Part shown: positions 5,712 to 6,367 of the stretch, piece by piece
How the letters are laid out: every line of letters starts with the position of its first letter
How positions within the stretch are numbered: position 1 is the stretch's first letter
NCBI GenBank assembly: GCA_016297585.1
Contig: JAEDGJ010000136.1
Span: 1 to 6,367, forward strand
Direction of reading: 5' to 3'
DNA length: 6,367 bases
From: Clostridiaceae bacterium
Lineage (GTDB): Bacteria > Bacillota > Clostridia > Oscillospirales > QAMX01
Program-made: the position numbers and the translations under genes
Notes under the pieces: generated by a model
What the model was told of the DNA's origin: nothing
The model's input: the letters and a program-made list of their open reading frames with translations, nothing else
Database searches by the model: none

Positions 5712-6367
5712 TCAGTTGGTGATGGTCTTTTCGGTGTCCTTGTCGAACAGGTGGATCTTGCTGTTGTCGATCGCGATCTTCACCTTATCGCCATTGCGGG
5801 CGGTGGAGGTCGGCGCAACACGCGCGATGAAGTTCTGACCCTCGAGGAGGAGGTACAGATAGGTCTCGGAGCCCATCATTTCGACGAGGTCGACGTGAGC
5901 GGTAACGGTGGAGTTCGGGAACTCCTGGAGGTAACGCTCCTCATCGTGGAGGCTCTCCGGACGGATACCGACGATGACTTCCTTGCCGACATAGGCGAGG
6001 ACTTCGGGCTTGCGGCCCTTATCATCGGGCAGGAGGATCTTGTATTCGCCGATCTTGATGTAGGTCTTGCCGCCTTCGTCCAGAACGGTACCGGTGATGG
6101 TGTTCATCTGCGGGGTGCCGATGAAGGTCGCGACGAAGAGGTTCGCCGGGCTCTCATACAGGGTCTGCGGGGCGCTGACCTGCTGGATGAAGCCGTCCTT
6201 CATGACGACGATGCGGGTACCCATCGTCATAGCCTCGACCTGGTCGTGGGTAACATAGATGAAGGTGGTGGCGAGCTTCTGGTGCAGCTTGGACAGCTCG
6301 GTTCTCATCTGCGCACGGAGCTTCGCATCCAGGTTGGACAGCGGCTCGTCGAGGAGGAAGACCTTCG
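5712..6367 (-). CDS. MalK/UgpC/MsmX-type carbohydrate ABC transporter ATPase, C-terminal part (5' end beyond window)
   Basis: This cytoplasmic ATPase powers sugar or glycerol-3-phosphate type importers. The reading frame runs open to the window edge, so 217 residues of an expected 360-380 are seen; the internal ATG at 6308 is not the start. The first visible residues are the Walker B strand and D-loop (KVFLLDEPLSNLDAKLR). The H-loop is in IYVTHDQVEAMTMG. The C-terminal OB/TOBE regulatory domain typical of MalK-like ATPases comes next, with IVGIRPE (131-137 of the visible part), EMMGSETYLY (162-171) and a final IHLFD. The Walker A and the ABC signature motifs lie outside the window. No sugar permease or sugar-binding gene follows, and the gene ends in its own terminator. 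It may therefore be the last gene of a sugar operon or a stand-alone ATPase shared by several importers, as MsmX is in Bacillus. The opp-type permeases next door normally use OppD/OppF instead. Confidence 0.95.
   Translation of the reverse strand, partial: KVFLLDEPLSNLDAKLRAQMRTELSKLHQKLATTFIYVTHDQVEAMTMGTRIVVMKDGFIQQVSAPQTLYESPANLFVATFIGTPQMNTITGTVLDEGGKTYIKIGEYKILLPDDKGRKPEVLAYVGKEVIVGIRPESLHDEERYLQEFPNSTVTAHVDLVEMMGSETYLYLLLEGQNFIARVAPTSTARNGDKVKIAIDNSKIHLFDKDTEKTITN

Noticed and set aside
5712..6308. Reading the sugar-type ATPase as a complete 198-residue gene starting at 6308
   Set aside because: The frame continues without a stop to the window edge and the upstream codons encode the conserved Walker B and D-loop (LLDEPLSNLDAK), so the ATG at 6308 is internal.

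Overview
The window comes from a GC-rich, low-copy-repeat bacterial chromosome. It most resembles a Clostridia-type Firmicute, perhaps of the Oscillospiraceae kind; this is inference. The signs are strong purine-rich Shine-Dalgarno sites, a near-ideal sigma-A promoter, a U-tract intrinsic terminator, an LAAC lipobox and a Thr/Ala-repeat lipoprotein linker. All real genes lie on the minus strand, so transcription runs from the high-coordinate end to the low one. No phage, transposon, CRISPR, tRNA or rRNA signal was seen.

Layout in transcription order: (1) 6367-5712 is the C-terminal 217 residues of a MalK/UgpC/MsmX-type sugar-ABC ATPase, cut by the window edge and closed by a strong intrinsic terminator at 5693-5655. 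(2) 5711-5392 is a 320-base intergenic region. It holds that terminator, a 7-8-7 dyad, a consensus extended -10 promoter and a leader hairpin, and it drives the next gene. (3) 5391-2968 is a large (807 aa) family-5 (oligopeptide/dipeptide-type) substrate-binding lipoprotein. (4) 2967-2782 is a spacer with a perfect 13-bp hairpin and a possible secondary promoter. (5) 2781-1795 is an OppB/DppB-type permease of ordinary length (328 aa). (6) 1776-52 is an OppC/DppC-type permease of extraordinary length (574 aa). (7) 46-1 is the start of a further, translationally coupled gene, by position probably an OppD-type ATPase.

Genes 3-7 form an opp/dpp-like importer operon. The lipoprotein captures the solute outside the membrane, OppB and OppC form the channel, and ATPase subunits are expected just downstream of the window. 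The strong promoter before the binding protein and the stable hairpin after it fit the usual pattern of binding protein made in excess over permeases.

The most unusual point is an insert of about 275 residues in the first extracytoplasmic loop of the OppC subunit. It consists of four degenerate tandem repeats about 62 residues apart. The binding protein also carries an extra segment of about 140 residues. Together these suggest an enlarged extracytoplasmic docking or capture apparatus, loosely like the P2 loop of MalF. The substrate cannot be read from the sequence.
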